The notes under the pieces were generated by a model. It was not told the origin of the DNA. It ran no database searches and was given only the letters and a program-made list of their open reading frames with translations. Both the position numbers and the translations under genes were made by a program. Source: Paragorgia papillata (Eukaryota > Cnidaria > Anthozoa > Scleralcyonacea > Coralliidae). From it: a DNA stretch of 64,000 bases. Below are positions 1 through 12,758 of the stretch, piece after piece. The DNA lies in assembly GCA_035771165.1 (NCBI GenBank), contig JAWNZC010000222.1:1-64000 (forward strand), written 5' to 3'. Positions within the stretch are counted from its first letter, which is position 1. Every line of letters begins with the position of its first letter.

Positions 1-165
1 GGGCACCAATGGCGGACTCGAAAGGACGCGTTGGGTGGACTGTGGCAGGGGATTTAAAAAAAAACCAATTCTCGTACCCAGCGCCTGCGATCCTTTTGGC
101 TACTACCAAGAGTATCAGAGGCTCTGGGGAAACTACGATGAAACTCGTCATTCTGACTTGGTTAG
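1..165 (+). repeat. Dispersed repeat copy, inverted relative to 740-960
   Basis: This stretch matches the reverse complement of 740-960 with scattered indels. Shared pieces include ATGGCGGACTCGAAA, CCTGCGATCCTTTTGG and GAGGCTCTGGG. Its left end lies outside the window. It reads like a decayed non-autonomous element; no gene is called. Confidence 0.55.
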
Positions 166-739
166 TTTAAAAACAGTAAAATTTCATAATAAATGAGGTG
201 TGCACTGTTGCTAAACTGTTTAATCGATTTCTCGACCTTCTGTAACACATAATGATACACGACAGACCACAAAATTTATTTGTACACATGATATAATTCT
301 AAAACACAGCAAAAAAATATCCCGACAATTTACAAGTTAAAAACTTTTATTATTGTCGCTTCGTCGCCAAACTAACATCCATCGTCTGACTCGTCTTCGT
401 AATTCTTTCGCCAGTTTCGTCTCAGAACTTTATAATTGTATTATAAGAATACAAGGTACGATGTAGTTTAGCCAAAATTCCTGGCAAAATGAAACAATTT
501 CTTACCTGAGGCGGTCTCTGAGCCGATTACTGCCGAGTGCTGACGGCGACGCGGACTTTTGTTACTACTCACTCGTCAAATCGTTTATCGTTGACGATTT
601 TGGAGGAAAAGCGAAGGATAGGCCATTTCTGTAGCGATTGTATTTGTCCGAGTGCTTTGTGTGAAACATGTTGGGCCTTTTTTATATGGGTAAAACTATA
701 TTTTTCTTGTTCTTCGACACAAGCGAACGATCGTTCGTA

Positions 740-960
740 GATTGTTACAAATTATAGGGAACTGGGCAACCAGAGGACTGGGAACAAAAACCCAATTTTT
801 GGGTTCTTTTTCATCGGAAGTTTCCCAGAGCCTCCGTTCCCTTGTATTGACCAAAAGGATCGCAGGCTCTGGGAACGAGATTGAAAAAAAACACGATCGA
901 GTGTGCCTGTCCCCCGCGCGTCTTTCGAGTCTGCCACAGGAGTTCTTCACGCGCTGCCAA
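740..960 (-). repeat. Dispersed repeat, second copy
   Basis: This is the partner of the repeat at 1-165, in opposite orientation. Internally GGGAAC and GTTCCC blocks face each other around 780-870, which suggests a small inverted-repeat element. Open frames of 60-125 codons cross it on both strands but end inside the repeat and show no recognisable domain. Confidence 0.5.
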
Positions 961-965
961 GATGG

Positions 966-2364
966 GCTCCCTGCGAAGTCATCCGTCACATAGTGAACGG
1001 GCGATATATTAGGACAGTACAAGAAATTAAGGAGAAGTTTTCCAATGGCGATTTTCGTCGCGCGAGGCGACATTGCTATTTTATAAATTGAACAGTTTGG
1101 AATAGATTTTTAATTAGTCCCATTCGATGAGATGGTGAGAGAAAAGTAATACGTCTCTTCACGGCGACAAAATTCGCCCAGTGGAAAACCGGCTACCGAG
1201 GAGATCTGGATTGATTCGAACTGACACACGGACATAAACATATTCCACTGTTATTTTTAATTGTTAATTAGCAATAACTTACAAATTCAGTATTTTGTCA
1301 TATTTCTACATTTCTATTTAGTATAAAACCATATAGTCAAGTATACTTCAAATGCTGGATCCCGAGTGGTTGAGCAAAATTTTCGATGTTATTTTAGCGC
1401 AGAAATACTTTCCGTGGGTTTCAGTTGTTTCTTGCTATAGATTTGTTTCTACTGGTTGGTTTATACTAACTTCGTTTATATGTCGTCCTCAGGTCACAGA
1501 CAAACTGGGGTGCTATCTGTTTATATATATATATATATTATTTTTTTTCTCCATTTAGAACAGGTTTAATTTATCAAAATAAAAAAACTATTATTACATG
1601 ATATTAATATTTTGAATACAAGATATTTTGTCTAGATTATAAGTCGGGTTGTAGAACCAGCAATAATCATCTGTCAATTCAGAGTGTTCATTTCTATTCA
1701 CACACACTGTTGTTTACTTGGCTGCAGCCATTTTAAGAAGCTTTGGCCAGCTGAATGTTAAATTTTATCTTTAATTTATTTCACTCTTAAAGCTCCGTCA
1801 TCACTTGCGTCGCAACTGCAGTTGAAACTGTTAATCGATTTTATCCCAAATTTTCATAAAATAGCATTGTTCAACCAGCTTGGACATTCATTGGTTGGTC
1901 TCGTCTCGGTGTCTTGGTCTGGTGACTTTCACCGACTTTATCATTGTAAGATGATAATTTGTTGATCTGCTGGTCCGCCTGGTTTATTGCAACACAGTTG
2001 CGTGCATTCAATAAATACCACATTTCAAGTCAGTTCGTTATTCTAGATCATAGGTTAATTATTCTTGTGATGAGTATCAAGGTTACGAGTCAGCAACCAT
2101 TTCACAGCGCGTGATTTTCCCGGTAAAAGTTAACCCGTGCCATAATATAATACGACATTCTAAAACATTTTCACTGCGCTTTATCGGAGTGTAAACCACT
2201 GTACCTTTAACTTTGTGGTTCAATAGAAAAGATAGGTTTTTGACGGAATTAATACCTCACCCATCCAATGGAAGACCGTAGAATCTTAATATCATAAAAA
2301 ATTTATTCGTGATAATTGTTTTGTATAATATTTGATAAAAAATTAATACATGTAAACATTTTTT
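966..2364. other. No gene recognised
   Basis: AT-rich sequence with short spurious frames only, for example 68 codons at 1352-1558 that run into a TA-rich tract. I see no domain, tRNA or clear inverted repeat. Confidence 0.5.
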
Positions 2365-2401
2365 TGGGGGGGAGAGGGGGTGGGGGGGGTGTGAGGGGGG
2401 T
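2365..2401 (+). repeat. G-rich low-complexity tract
   Basis: Runs of five to nine G separated by A or T (GGGGGGG, GGGGG, GGGGGGGG, GGGGGG). The pattern could form a G-quadruplex. No gene context is visible. Confidence 0.7.
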
Positions 2402-2644
2402 TAGTAAATATTTCAGATTGACTCCATTTTATTTTCAGTTGAACCACACGAGCACTTGGCTCTAAACTCAATCCTATTAGTTTTCTGTTAACATTCAATA
2501 ATTACATTTTGATTGTACTTACTTTCTGGTGCAATCAGACATGTCTAAAGCGGCCACCAAAAGGATTATGCCAGGGAACCCTGACCTGCTCCAGTACTTT
2601 GGTACATTTCACTCTGCAACGAATAAAGAAATCACAATATTAGC

Positions 2645-2945
2645 TTGGTTAAGTATAGGTTAGTGACCGAAACCGAGGTCACTACGCTGGTTATTAACCC
2701 TCGAGGGGGCCGCAGGCCCGAGGGTATTAACCAGCCGTTAGTGACCGAGGTTAAGGTCCACTACCCGACTTAGTTTATTCATGACACAGACGATATTTTT
2801 GTCGTTTTTTAACATAAAAATAGGATTCTAGGACGTAGTTTTTAAAGCGTTATAGTAGGTCATTTATATATGCATCGTCAATAACCTATTTATTAACCGC
2901 GTCACATCAAAGATCATTTATGCGTGGATAAACTTAATTAATAGT
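2645..2945 (+). repeat. Dispersed repeat with internal hairpin, copy 1
   Basis: It aligns with 43925-44185: GTATAGGTTA, then GGTTATTAACCC facing GGGTATTAACC around GGCCGCAGGCCCGAGGG, then TTAGTTTATTCATGACACAG and TCAATAACCTATTTATTAACCGCG. The two copies differ mainly by small indels. It is probably a non-autonomous DNA element. Confidence 0.65.
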
Positions 2946-4240
2946 TTAACTTCTAATTCTATGCTCTAGCTATTATTATTTAACCAGATATGTGTTTACG
3001 AGCGCGAGAAAGAGTTTGGACCGTGTTATGCTGCAGGACTTAATTTTGCACAAATAAAGTATATATAAACCATTGCACCAACCTATAGCGCAATAAGTTA
3101 TCTTTAACCAAATCAGTTTGACATCCATGCATTGCTTACTTTCAATTACAGTTAATTTTTCAGCTCTGCGACTAAACGTGTGAAGTCTCAAATAATATCA
3201 TTAGCTTGTTTTGTCAGACTCAATTCTACAATTTATAAAGAAAATTTGAATGAATTAAGACGCTAACGGACCAAATATTTAATTCCCCTCTCTCGGATCT
3301 AAAATTACCAGTATCTTTAATGCATTTTATCAGCAGTTTGACTCTAATTGTAATTACACAAAAGCTTCTGGATTGGTCTCCCATACTGCATACGATTTAG
3401 GGACTCGAACACAGCTAACTCTATCAACTGCTTGTGGTCGATATTCTTGCACCAATGAGTCGCGGTATGAACATTGCACCATCAGTTTAAACTATGAGGT
3501 TGATGAACAGCCAGCCAGTTGCACTCTAGGGGTCATTATAGACCAACAGTATCATTTTGCAATCTGAACATTCTGGATTTCTGGACGACGTCGTAATAGT
3601 TTCAGTGCATGGTGCATTGATCTGGTGAGGGAGTGTCAGTTTGTTGCAATTCAGCTGAGTTGCTGTGTTGACTTAAACTCTGGTTAGCTCGTATTGATTC
3701 AGTCAGCAGCATGGTTTAAAGCTGAAATAAAGACAAGTCTGTTAGCTTCTGTAAAAAGTCTCGCGAGGCTGGTCTCAGTCTGGCTAGGTTTGGAAACAAG
3801 GCTGCTGGCCGAGAACGACGGGAACAGGCTTCATCATCAAGTTGTCACGGACAAAGCTTCAGCAGAAGTTACGTTGCCCGGAGGGAACAGAGAGGGACAT
3901 TCCCATCCTGTGGTGAAGGTCAACAGTCGTTCGTAATATCATGTCGTTTGTTGCGCATGGACACCATCATTGTCTAAAGTAGGGATGTCCAAGTATAGCC
4001 AGTTGCATTCTAGGCTCATCAGCGCCATTTGAATGTCTCAAGATTCTGGTTGTACGTTGTGTTTCATCATGGGGGTAGTTCCACCAGAGCAGAGAAATTG
4101 AATTGAAGTACACCAAATTTCGACTGCCATAGACGTTTTCAGTACATGGTCCACCTGCCAAGGGACAGTCTCCCAGTCTTTAAAGACCATTCCCAGTACA
4201 AATATATTAGTTAATTGTAAAAGCCATATTTTTTTTTTAT
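2946..4240. other. No gene recognised
   Basis: Unique-looking AT-rich DNA. Open frames of 60-80 codons (for example 3373-3567 and 3694-3936) have no recognisable motif and no convincing splice context. Confidence 0.45.
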
Positions 4241-4445
4241 CCAATAAGCACTAATATTTTTTTCTTTATTTTTTGTATTTTTCTTTTGTTATTTTTTGTA
4301 TTTTTTTTTATTTTGTATTTTATTTTTTTTTTTGTATTTTTTAGATTATTTTTTTGTTGGTTTTTCTCTTTAGTCACTTCATATTCTTTTTTTTTATTCT
4401 TTTTTTCTCTTTTTTTTGGGGAGTTATTTTTCTTTTCCTAGAAAT
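4241..4445 (+). repeat. T-rich low-complexity tract
   Basis: Repeats of ATTTTT and TTTTTTATTTT-type units over about 200 bases. The 60-70 codon open frames here are compositional artefacts. Confidence 0.75.
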
Positions 4446-5139
4446 GCTTTTCTTAAAAAATATTGCCTACTCATTTTACAAACTTGGAAGACATTTACAC
4501 GAAGTCTTATTTCCACACGACACCAGAAAAATGTTCTATTCCAGTTTATTCAACGCGTATCATTGATTGAGATACAAAAAGCAACCAGGTTGGTTTTTCA
4601 CAGTTAAACTAAGAAGAACTTTCTGTTTAGAATAATGCAACAGCAATTTCATTTTATTTTCACAAAACACAAGTAGACGGTAATTTGATGCTGGAAATCC
4701 GCGGGCGGAATAATAAAACTATGGTTTACAATTAAAAAATAACTTCAATTTCTGGCACTATCAACTGTATAGAAACTTCGTTTTGGTGTCGTTGTAACAT
4801 TGGTAGTGGCTGTCTTACATGCATTTCTCTAGCACATGCAATGCATAATATTCTTTTAATTATCGACGTTCTTTGCGTGCGAGTAACTTGCAAGATCAAA
4901 GCGTATATGGCTGAGCAACTTGCTTTTCGACAACAAAACTGTTGTATCGAAGACTGCAGTACTGCTTTCAATTGCTACGTTTTCAATACTACATAAATAT
5001 AAGACTAGCCATTTTTTCTTTTTTTTAATTTTTTATATCTTTTTTCCAAAACTGTCGCCTGTGGTTATTGACACTATTCTTTATACTTTCAACTTTGGAA
5101 TTTAAATAGCTCTATGTTTTAAACATGGCATTTACCGTG
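4446..5139. other. No gene recognised
   Basis: AT-rich sequence with only short spurious frames and a T-rich patch near 5010-5045. Confidence 0.45.
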
Positions 5140-6340
5140 TTGATGGTGATATATGTATAACCTTCGCCTACCAACCGATTTTCAGTGGCCGGGCTCAATG
5201 GTTATAGAGCATGTTACTGGATGGTGAGAAGATTTCAGATTGTTTAATGTGTGACCTTCGCTTAAACGACTCTTTCGGATGATGGTGAACAGAAGATTAC
5301 ATATGGTGAAATATGTAACCTTCGGGGCCTACCATATGATTTTCAGTGGATCAATGGTTAGAGCATGCATTACTGGATAATGCATGGTAATGAAAAGTAT
5401 TACAGATTGTTAATTGTGCGACCTTCGCTTACCGACCTTTCGGGATGATGGTGTACAGAAGATTACAGATGTGTGAAAATTTGTAAACCTTCGCCCTACC
5501 ATATGATTTTTCAGTTGGTCAATGGTTAGGAGCATGCATTACTGGATAATGCATGGTTTATGAAAAGATTACAGATTGTTTAATGTGCGGGACCCCTTCG
5601 CTTTCCGACTTTCGGATGATGGTGAAACAGAAGATTACAGATGGTGAAATATGTAACCTTCGAGCCGTTACCATATGATTTTCAGTAGATCAATAAGATT
5701 AAAGAGTTGAAAGACAAAAACTTTTGTTTGGTTCCGTTTAAAAAGACAAAACTTTTGTTTTGGTTCCGTTTAAAAAGACAAACCTTTTTGTTTGGTTCCG
5801 TTTAAAACGTTTTTATGTTTTGACATCACATGTTTGAGTGGTAACCAGCAAACATTTGAAAGTTCGTTTTTGCAGTTCTGTAGCTCAATGGTTAGAGCAT
5901 GCATTACTGGATGATGGTGGACAGAAGATTACAGATGGTGAAATATGATAACCTTCGCCTACCATGGTTTTCAGTGGCTCCAATGGTTAGAAGCAGTGTT
6001 TACTGGATTAATGGTTATTGAGAAGATATACAGATTGTTTAATGTGCGACCTTCACTTACCGACTTTCGGATGCTGGTGAACAGAAGATTACAGGATGGT
6101 GAAATATGCAACCTTCGCGGACCATATGATTTTCAGTTAGGATCCATAAGTTAAAGAGTTGAATGACAAAACTTTTGTTTGGTTCCGTTTAAAAACGTTT
6201 TTATGTTTGCATCAACATGTTTGAGTGGGACAAACCAGCACTAAACATTTGAAAGTTCCTTCTTGCTATTTCAGTTTAGCTCAATGGTTTAGAGCTTGTT
6301 TTACTGGTTGGTGAGAAGATTACTGATCGTTTTATGTGTA
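5140..6340 (+). repeat. Degenerate tandem array with a tRNA D-arm-like motif
   Basis: Diverged units of very roughly 165 bases carry (T)AGCTCAATGGTTAGAGCATG near 5192, 5346, 5516, 5881, 5978 and 6281. Each is followed by ATTACTGGAT and then ATGGTGAACAGAAGATTACA and TGTAACCTTCG (near 5281, 5447, 5617, 5914 and 6070). The motif resembles a tRNA D-arm or pol III A box. A second module, AAACTTTTGTTTGGTTCCGT, occurs three times at 5710-5810 and again near 6170. Units differ mostly by one-base insertions, often in homopolymers. No B box is recognised, so this is not a functional tRNA cluster; it may derive from a SINE head. Confidence 0.6.
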
Positions 6341-7379
6341 ACCTTACCATAGCAACCGATTTCATCAAAATGCTTTATAAACGTGGCGGAGGATTATTTC
6401 TAGTACAACATATTTACCATTATTTACCAGTAACTAGGCGCATTGACATCAAAAGCTTTCTCGTAAAAACAAACCATTTGACACGAAACTGCAAATGGAA
6501 GACTGATGCGAAAACCATTTTTGCATATATACCAGGACCTATATAGAATAATCTAACCTTCAAAAAAGAACATTAAACTGATACTTTCACATCTAAATAT
6601 TTACTCTTTAGGTTATTGACTGAATTCAAGTGTCTGGATCTTGTTCATAGTGATGACTTCTACCAGTGGCCGCAAGCAAGCGAATGTTGAACGTTGCTTG
6701 CCAGTGGACGAAAAGAGAAACAACAATTTTGATCTAGTAACCATGTTTGCTACCCAACGTCTCGTAGACACGATTTGCCCATAGGTAAACCACAGCACAT
6801 ACAAATTATTAACTGTAGATGCACACGGGTTACACCTTGAAGCTGACTTGTTAATGACATAAAAAAAAAAAAAAAAACCCAGTTAGAAGAAGCGACAATA
6901 CTGGTCGAAGACGTGAAGTGTTAGCCTTTGTATACTCCGTAAAATACGTCGTTGTATCATCAACGTTGCATAAAGCTCAAAACAAAACAAAATCTACAGA
7001 TTTTATTTCGAGCCTTGTAAACTGAAGAGAAAGAGCCTTTAATAACTATCTGTCCCCCATGTAAAACAATGTTGTCAGTGATCTTATTAAGGATAAATGG
7101 GCCAGCAAGCCAGACTCAATGACTACCTGATGCAGGGATAATGAGAAACTATTTTCACCAAGGGGGGGCTTGCAACCACCCGTGGTTGTCTTTTCATCAA
7201 CATCAATCATTGTGGGAAAGGCCAGTGAGGAGGATAAATTTCCTCATTACTGAGGAAAACATCAGATACCAAGAGGATACATTTCGCTGGTTTTACACCA
7301 GGACCTCCCAGGTTCGTCTGCATTCGTAAGCTTGCCCTCCTGCGATCTCATTATGCATTTGACATGACATTAATTATTT
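6341..7379. other. No gene recognised
   Basis: An open stretch at 6334-6546 (70 codons) looks compositionally protein-like but has no known motif and no clear splice sites. A 17-base A run lies near 6861. No other structure was seen. Confidence 0.4.
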
Positions 7380-7720
7380 AGACATATGACTTGTCATTTT
7401 TAATTTCACTGAGGAAAGGATAAAACGAGAGGCCAAGTTCAGTTTTGGCAGGAAGTGATTGAAAAGAAATAAAGTTCAAACAATTGTGGCTTCCTCCAGG
7501 GACGAAAGCAACACCCAGAAAAGGGTTTTAAAGCATATTTTTTTACTCATGTTTTACATGAATATATGGGGACACCATCCCTTGCCTCGGTTGGACGGAC
7601 TTTAACTCAATCGTACTTGAAGCAGTTGAAATACTGTTCTTGGAAGAAATGCAGCACTATTTCAAACGAATCACTCCATGGTTGAAGGGATCTGCTCGGG
7701 ACCCTTGCTATCGGTCACAA
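7380..7720 (+). pseudogene. Highly decayed fragment of the BEN-gene repeat family
   Basis: Two short segments resemble parts of the better copies at 13000-13225 and 8320-8590. One (about 7408-7540) parallels the exon that reads FTEGKQQQFGLEEMMKG at 13119-13223 but is full of indels. The other (about 7618-7745) parallels the upstream block around TTCTTGCAAGAAATGCAGCA. It is not translatable. It is the outermost recognisable piece of the BEN-related cluster. Confidence 0.4.
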
Positions 7721-8309
7721 ACATGGCTGTTTCTGTTCTCATCTCCATAAGTTCAAAAAAATAAGGCCATTATTATCGGTCATAAATTGTTTTAATTTTG
7801 TTTCAGATCACGGAAAATCACCATCATCTTCATTCAATTATTTATAATCCTAAGACGTTTGTGATTTGTAAGCTATGAGTGCGCTCTACATGGTCCTTCA
7901 TCTTCGTCGAGCTTGTGTATATGCACATCATTAACTTCCATATCTTTGGGAGATCTTCCACAGTGATCAAGCTGCAATAGACCTTAAAATAATTTGATTC
8001 ATTTATGTTTGTTAGTGTGCAATGTATTATTTTCATTTTTTAACTAGTTGCGATTGTTTCATTTTGTTTACCAATTTGAAAAATTGTTTTCATCACCAAT
8101 TAAACTACAGTTTGTTCCAAACATGTCCTTGGTTAATGGGGTGTTCCCTTCTGGTGGAGCCATGGAGATCAAAGTTATTTCTGAAATGGTACCATTCATA
8201 CGGTGTCATCCTACAAACAATACAAGAAATGGTGCTTTCCAGTTCTAAGATGTCTAAAGATGTTTTATTGTTATATCAGAACACATCCCTGCCTCTAGTT
8301 AGTGACTGG

Positions 8310-8785
8310 AAAATTTATACTCAACGTACTTCAAGCAGTTCTTGAGAAGAAAATTGCAGCATGATTCACTGCATGGTTGGGAAGAACTCATAGGGGTCCA
8401 CTTGCCAAACGGTACACAACACTGGATTTCTTTCTTTCCAATCTTCTATAGGTTCATTTTCACCCAAGGATAAAACAGCAGCCAGTTTTCGGTTTGGAGG
8501 GAGAGATGATGGAAAGGAGAGTGAAAGTTGGAAGAAGGATTGCGAGTTTCAGGACAAAGCAACCCAAGAAAAGGTTTTTGAAGCATTTTTTAGCTCATGT
8601 TTTAATATGAATTCGTTTTTTGTGTACGAGTTTAATTAATTTTTCTGTTTATTCGGATTGTGTGTTTTATTAATAATTTATTATTCATTCATTTATGTAT
8701 AAATTTATTTGCAGTGAGCCGTTGGAGAGGGATGGTAGCTTCAGCGTTAGAGTTTGAAGAGATGTCTGCATTACCTTAGCCTGTC
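8310..8785 (+). pseudogene. BEN-family gene fragment with frame-breaking indels
   Basis: It matches 13005-13400 nearly base for base apart from many one- to three-base insertions. The block holds the ACGTACTTCAAGCAGTTCTTG segment, an exon-like piece ending in ACCCAAGAAAAG before GT (about 8452-8580; compare 13119-13223), an intron-like AT-rich spacer, and the start of the acidic exon (GAGTTTGAAGAGATG, near 8747) after a TTGCAG acceptor. The reading frame is broken several times. The insertions could be real decay or uncorrected long-read errors. Identity as part of the BEN gene comes from its position in the better copies, not from a domain in this fragment. Confidence 0.5.
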
Positions 8786-9675
8786 GAGCCAGCACGGAAT
8801 TTGCACCCACCGATGCTAGGAATGGAATGAATTAAAAATTAGAAAAAAGGCTTCTTCAAGAGGTGACGCTATACATAACAATTGCGCATACATCTCAACC
8901 TTAAATCTCTTTCATCCCCAGTGCGCCCTAAACCGACCCTTTTATTATTTTTACTGTGTCTAAAGGCCAGATGATTTTACTTCGTCAAAAGGAAACCTCC
9001 AGTGGTAAAAGGGTTCATATTATTACTGAAGAGTTTTTTCCAGGCTGTTATCGGGAATAGGCTATGACATATGGTGCATGGGGAATTCATATTATTAGCG
9101 CAGACTTTTACCATTTTCTGATCTGGCCGTCACATTGAATTAACAGTAACTTCATGTACAACTAATATAGGAAGGAAAGATGGACGGCATTATAATAGGT
9201 AGCTACGCAGACACGGGGTAAAAACTTGGTACAGTATACTAATTTTTATCCGAGCCGTACCTGAAATTGTAGCGTTAATTGTAAAATGGACCTTAGTTAG
9301 CATTCGTTTAATTACTTGGAGGATACGAAGTTTGGGGTAAAAAGAATAGTGTTTTTCTTGGATTCGATTTCGTGATTTATCATATAATATCTGACCTTTA
9401 TTTCATATTCCTCTTGTTCCTTTTATAGGCTTAATCTACTGGACAGATTTGTTCTTTTCTTTTAGATCCCAGTATTTTAACGGGTGACATCTCGGTAAGT
9501 GATACGCCTACCGACGATCAGCTTGAACATATTGAAATTCCAAGCTGAGCAAGGTTAGGAAGTTGGAGAAGGATGTTGGTAAAGTATAGGAGGCATAACT
9601 CAATGAAATGGACGCATATTCCTCATTTCCTTTTTGGATCAATCTACTGGAACAGATTTGTTCTTTTCTTGTTAG

Positions 9676-9905
9676 AACCAGATACGTTTTGCGGGATCAA
9701 AATGACGAGCTTTACTGAAACTCCAAGCGGTGAAGAAAACGCTAGCATGTTGGAGAGGATGACATTTTGACGATTGGTACAAGCAGAAACTGCAGGAGAT
9801 GGGACGCCGTAAAGAAAACGATAAAGAGGTGTGCGTCGTATATGCTTGGTCGGCTGGAACATGTCTTATCTGGCAAATTATTTATACCGTGTGTCACAAA
9901 AACAC
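9676..9905 (+). pseudogene. Possible coding exon with a one-base frame break
   Basis: After a good acceptor (TTTCTTGTTAG, ending 9675) the frame reads EPDTFCGIKMTSFTETPSG and continues to MTF, then a stop at TTTTGA near 9768. Dropping one T there reopens the frame into DDWYKQKLQEMGRRKENDKE and beyond, to about 9905. The composition is protein-like, but no domain is recognised. An upstream block (9400-9570) repeats part of the left flank. It may be an N-terminal exon of the neighbouring BEN-type genes; that is only inference from proximity. Confidence 0.3.
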
Positions 9906-10404
9906 TCAAATTAAAAAAAAAACCCCAAAACAATTTAAGATGGATTTATAAAAATTTAATATATCTTACTGTATCGGTTCGAGGTTAAAACGGGATGACT
10001 TCAATGGGACACGTCCAGTTTTTTCGCGGTTTTTCCAAAACTATGTACGTGAAAAATTGGTTTTTCCAAAATTTGTCGTCAAGCATTCAGTGAATCTCAA
10101 GAATCTATTAAACTTTTTGGTATAAACGTAACTATAATGTTCTTGTTATGCTAATAAAATGTTGCAGAAACACATGACTAATTTCCGACCGATGCACATA
10201 ATGGGTGTCCTCTTCTACAAACAGTAATTTTGTATACGTGAGCAATATGATGGTGGGAGTCGATACCTGGAGACAGGACAGGGAGTCATATTTGTATGTG
10301 TATTATATATTCCTCACTAAGTCTACATGAGCTATGTATGTTTGTGATTTGTACTATGGAAATGCACAAGATTCCCTCTCATTTTTATACCAGGTAAATA
10401 TTAT

Positions 10405-10960
10405 ACACAGGTTATTTCGAGCCAATTTACGAATATAACTGTTTCGCTATAGAAATCATTGTTCTCTGAAATCCAAGTTTTTGATAAAGTTAGTAACAGT
10501 AGTAAAATGGCAGGATATTTTTGGATAAAACATAGGACTGTACATGAGGATTTTTATTTTTTGGATGTAGTGGCTTGGTAGAATCAATTATCAGTCATTA
10601 GTTCGTCAATGAGGGAGGTAAGAGTTAAGGACTTGTGTTGTTGATCGGACTTATTGAAATCAAAAGTATCTTCCTAAATTTTGAAAATATTACGCCCTAT
10701 TTGGTTCTAGCTGGTAATTAGTTGATTATTAATGAGGAGTTTCGGTAGATATTGGATGGATTTTTGTTTATCAGCTTTTTTAATGCCAAAAGTACTAAAC
10801 TTATCAATTCCGTTATAATCATGATTGGACCTTTGGCACCAAATTGATAAGCGCTTCAAAATAGATGTTGGTTTTCTGATTCTTGACTACTTATAACAGC
10901 ACAGCAGCGTCATCAGCAAACTGAAAACAGTGGATAGGATTTAAAAACTGAAAGGAGAAA
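10405..10960 (-). pseudogene. LINE reverse transcriptase fragment, copy A
   Basis: On the minus strand the block encodes, with frame breaks, the same segment as 14005-14650: the region around the polymerase FADD motif (near 10930), then a stretch reading SIQYLPKLLI and the part that follows. Many more indels than in copy B prevent a continuous frame. It is a relic of a non-LTR retrotransposon. Family assignment rests on comparison with copy B. Confidence 0.6.
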
Positions 10961-11616
10961 CCAAACTGTTATAAATGATATGCTTTTTAAAAATAGCATG
11001 TTTACTTTGAGCTGGGAGCTTGGCCAGTTTTTTGAAAAATGTGATGGCGCCGCGCAACACACCTGAATACTCACCTATAGATCCACTCGTAAACTCAGCC
11101 AATCAGCAATGCCGAATTTGTAATAAGACCATTAGTTGTGTGTTGATATCTAATAAGTTAATATTATATCCGGACAAGACGTCACAGTGATTTTGTTTCT
11201 CCAATTTCTAAAATACAAAACAAAGCAGGTTGAAATTTACGAGGCGAAGCCTAGCTTTGCCTGTTATTGATAGTCATCGGGATGGACGAGCACTGACGAG
11301 TAGTTGGATATAGTCTGCTCAAACGAATCTATTTTAGAGAGAAAATCGAGCCTAAAAGGTTTTGCTTAGATTTGACAGTAGTCTTTTCCTTATAATTTCT
11401 AAAATTACTGTTTTAAATATCCTTGTTAAAAATTTACCATGAATTATTAATGGAGTTTGATTTAAGCTTGAATTTAGGAAAGAATTGTTTTAGAAATAAG
11501 CATTACAAGGAACGGACAACACATTGATTATTACTGGATGCTAAAAACAGGGTGACTGCATTAGTCTGTTTCTAGGGACATTTTATTGTTGTTGTATTTT
11601 TGCTTTTAGAACACCA

Positions 11617-11850
11617 AACTGAGTGTCCCTCTAGTGATGAGGAGGAACAAGTAGGGTTTGGTGCCCCCTTCCCAAGCCACCAGAGACTTGTCAACCTGTT
11701 TGTGGGGCATCCAACACAGTGGATGAATCGCTACTGATTCGTGCTCAAAAGCGAGAAGTCGTTCTGTCGGGAAAGTCGTTTCTGGACAGTGTTTCCTGTA
11801 ACAGTCTTCGTTCCGTGAGGAACAAATGATGTTGACCAAGCCTGTTGCCC
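11617..11850 (+). pseudogene. BEN-domain gene exon (N-terminal half), copy A
   Basis: Downstream of a polypyrimidine-AG acceptor the frame begins ECPSSDEEEQVGFGAP. With frame corrections it continues into the segment NTVDESLLIRLKA that the best copy (18463-18625) shows to be the N-terminal half of a BEN domain. At least two one-base insertions break it here. BEN domains are DNA- and protein-binding helical modules found in metazoan chromatin regulators and in some large DNA viruses. The partner exon lies at 12759-12932. Confidence 0.6.
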
Positions 11851-12289
11851 GACCATTTCCTAATAGTGCCATCCATTGTATTTCAGACACTGAAAGTTTG
11901 TGCCCATTTATCACACCCATTTCTGGCCCGGTAAATGTCAGCCACCGCCAAAAGACTAGAAAAGCGTCCCTTCATTTTCAAAATTTGGTTACCCATTCAA
12001 TACATCAACGGACTCAACGAACGTTTTTTTCTTTTATTTAACCAACCTCTGAACGATGTTGTTTCTGTTCAGCAAGGGTCGGACATAAACAGCGTTTTCA
12101 CTTTATTAATTTCATCTATTTTTACTCTCGCTTCATCCTCTCTTTTACACCCCCTCCATTTTTACTCTATCGGACGATTTACTGAATAACAAATTTGTTC
12201 TTTCGCATCTTATTATCTATTTGTTATTGTTATTTTGCTTTGATTGGCTAATTTTTTCGCATCTCATTATCAACTTTGTTATTGTCATA

Positions 12290-12575
12290 GATTAATAGTT
12301 AGTTTACTCTGGTTTCCTTCTGTCTTAACACTGGATATTGATATAACACTGGATATTGGATATTGTCCTTACTGGACATCTAGGGAGAACAGTTTAGATA
12401 TGACTGATAGGGTTATCAGTCATATCTAAACAAAATTAATCATATCTAAATTAAGTTGGTTTTACTCTGGTTTCCTTCTGTTGTAACACCGGACCAGTGA
12501 GAGATGGTTCTTACTGGACCTCTAGGGAGAACAGTTTAGATATGACTGCTAGGGTTATCCAGTATAAAATAAAGT
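12290..12575 (+). repeat. Tandem duplication with a perfect 18-bp hairpin, copy A
   Basis: Two similar units of about 150 bases carry TTTACTCTGGTTTCCTTCTG, a GGA-rich segment and AGGGAGAACAGTTTAGATATGACT. In the first unit GTTTAGATATGACTGATA (12392-12409) pairs perfectly with 12414-12431 across a four-base loop. The same arrangement occurs in copy B at 15830-16110, with its hairpin at 15932-15971. It lies in the intron between the two BEN exons. Confidence 0.75.
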
Positions 12576-12758
12576 TTACTTTAAAATAGTAAAGTGCTTC
12601 GTAGGCAGTGTTTTAGATAGAGCAAAGTGAAAAGGTGGTAAACTGCTGAGATTAGTCATGATAACGAAATACTGATGTTTCAAGCAGAGCCCTTCATCAG
12701 AGTAACAAGTTTAGTTTAGCTTTCATTAATGTTTTGATGTTCTTTCTTTCACATTTAG

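Noticed and set aside
696..1073. 125-codon minus-strand frame and overlapping frames near the left edge
   Set aside because: They run through the dispersed repeat at 740-960, which is also present inverted at 1-165. No protein motif was found.
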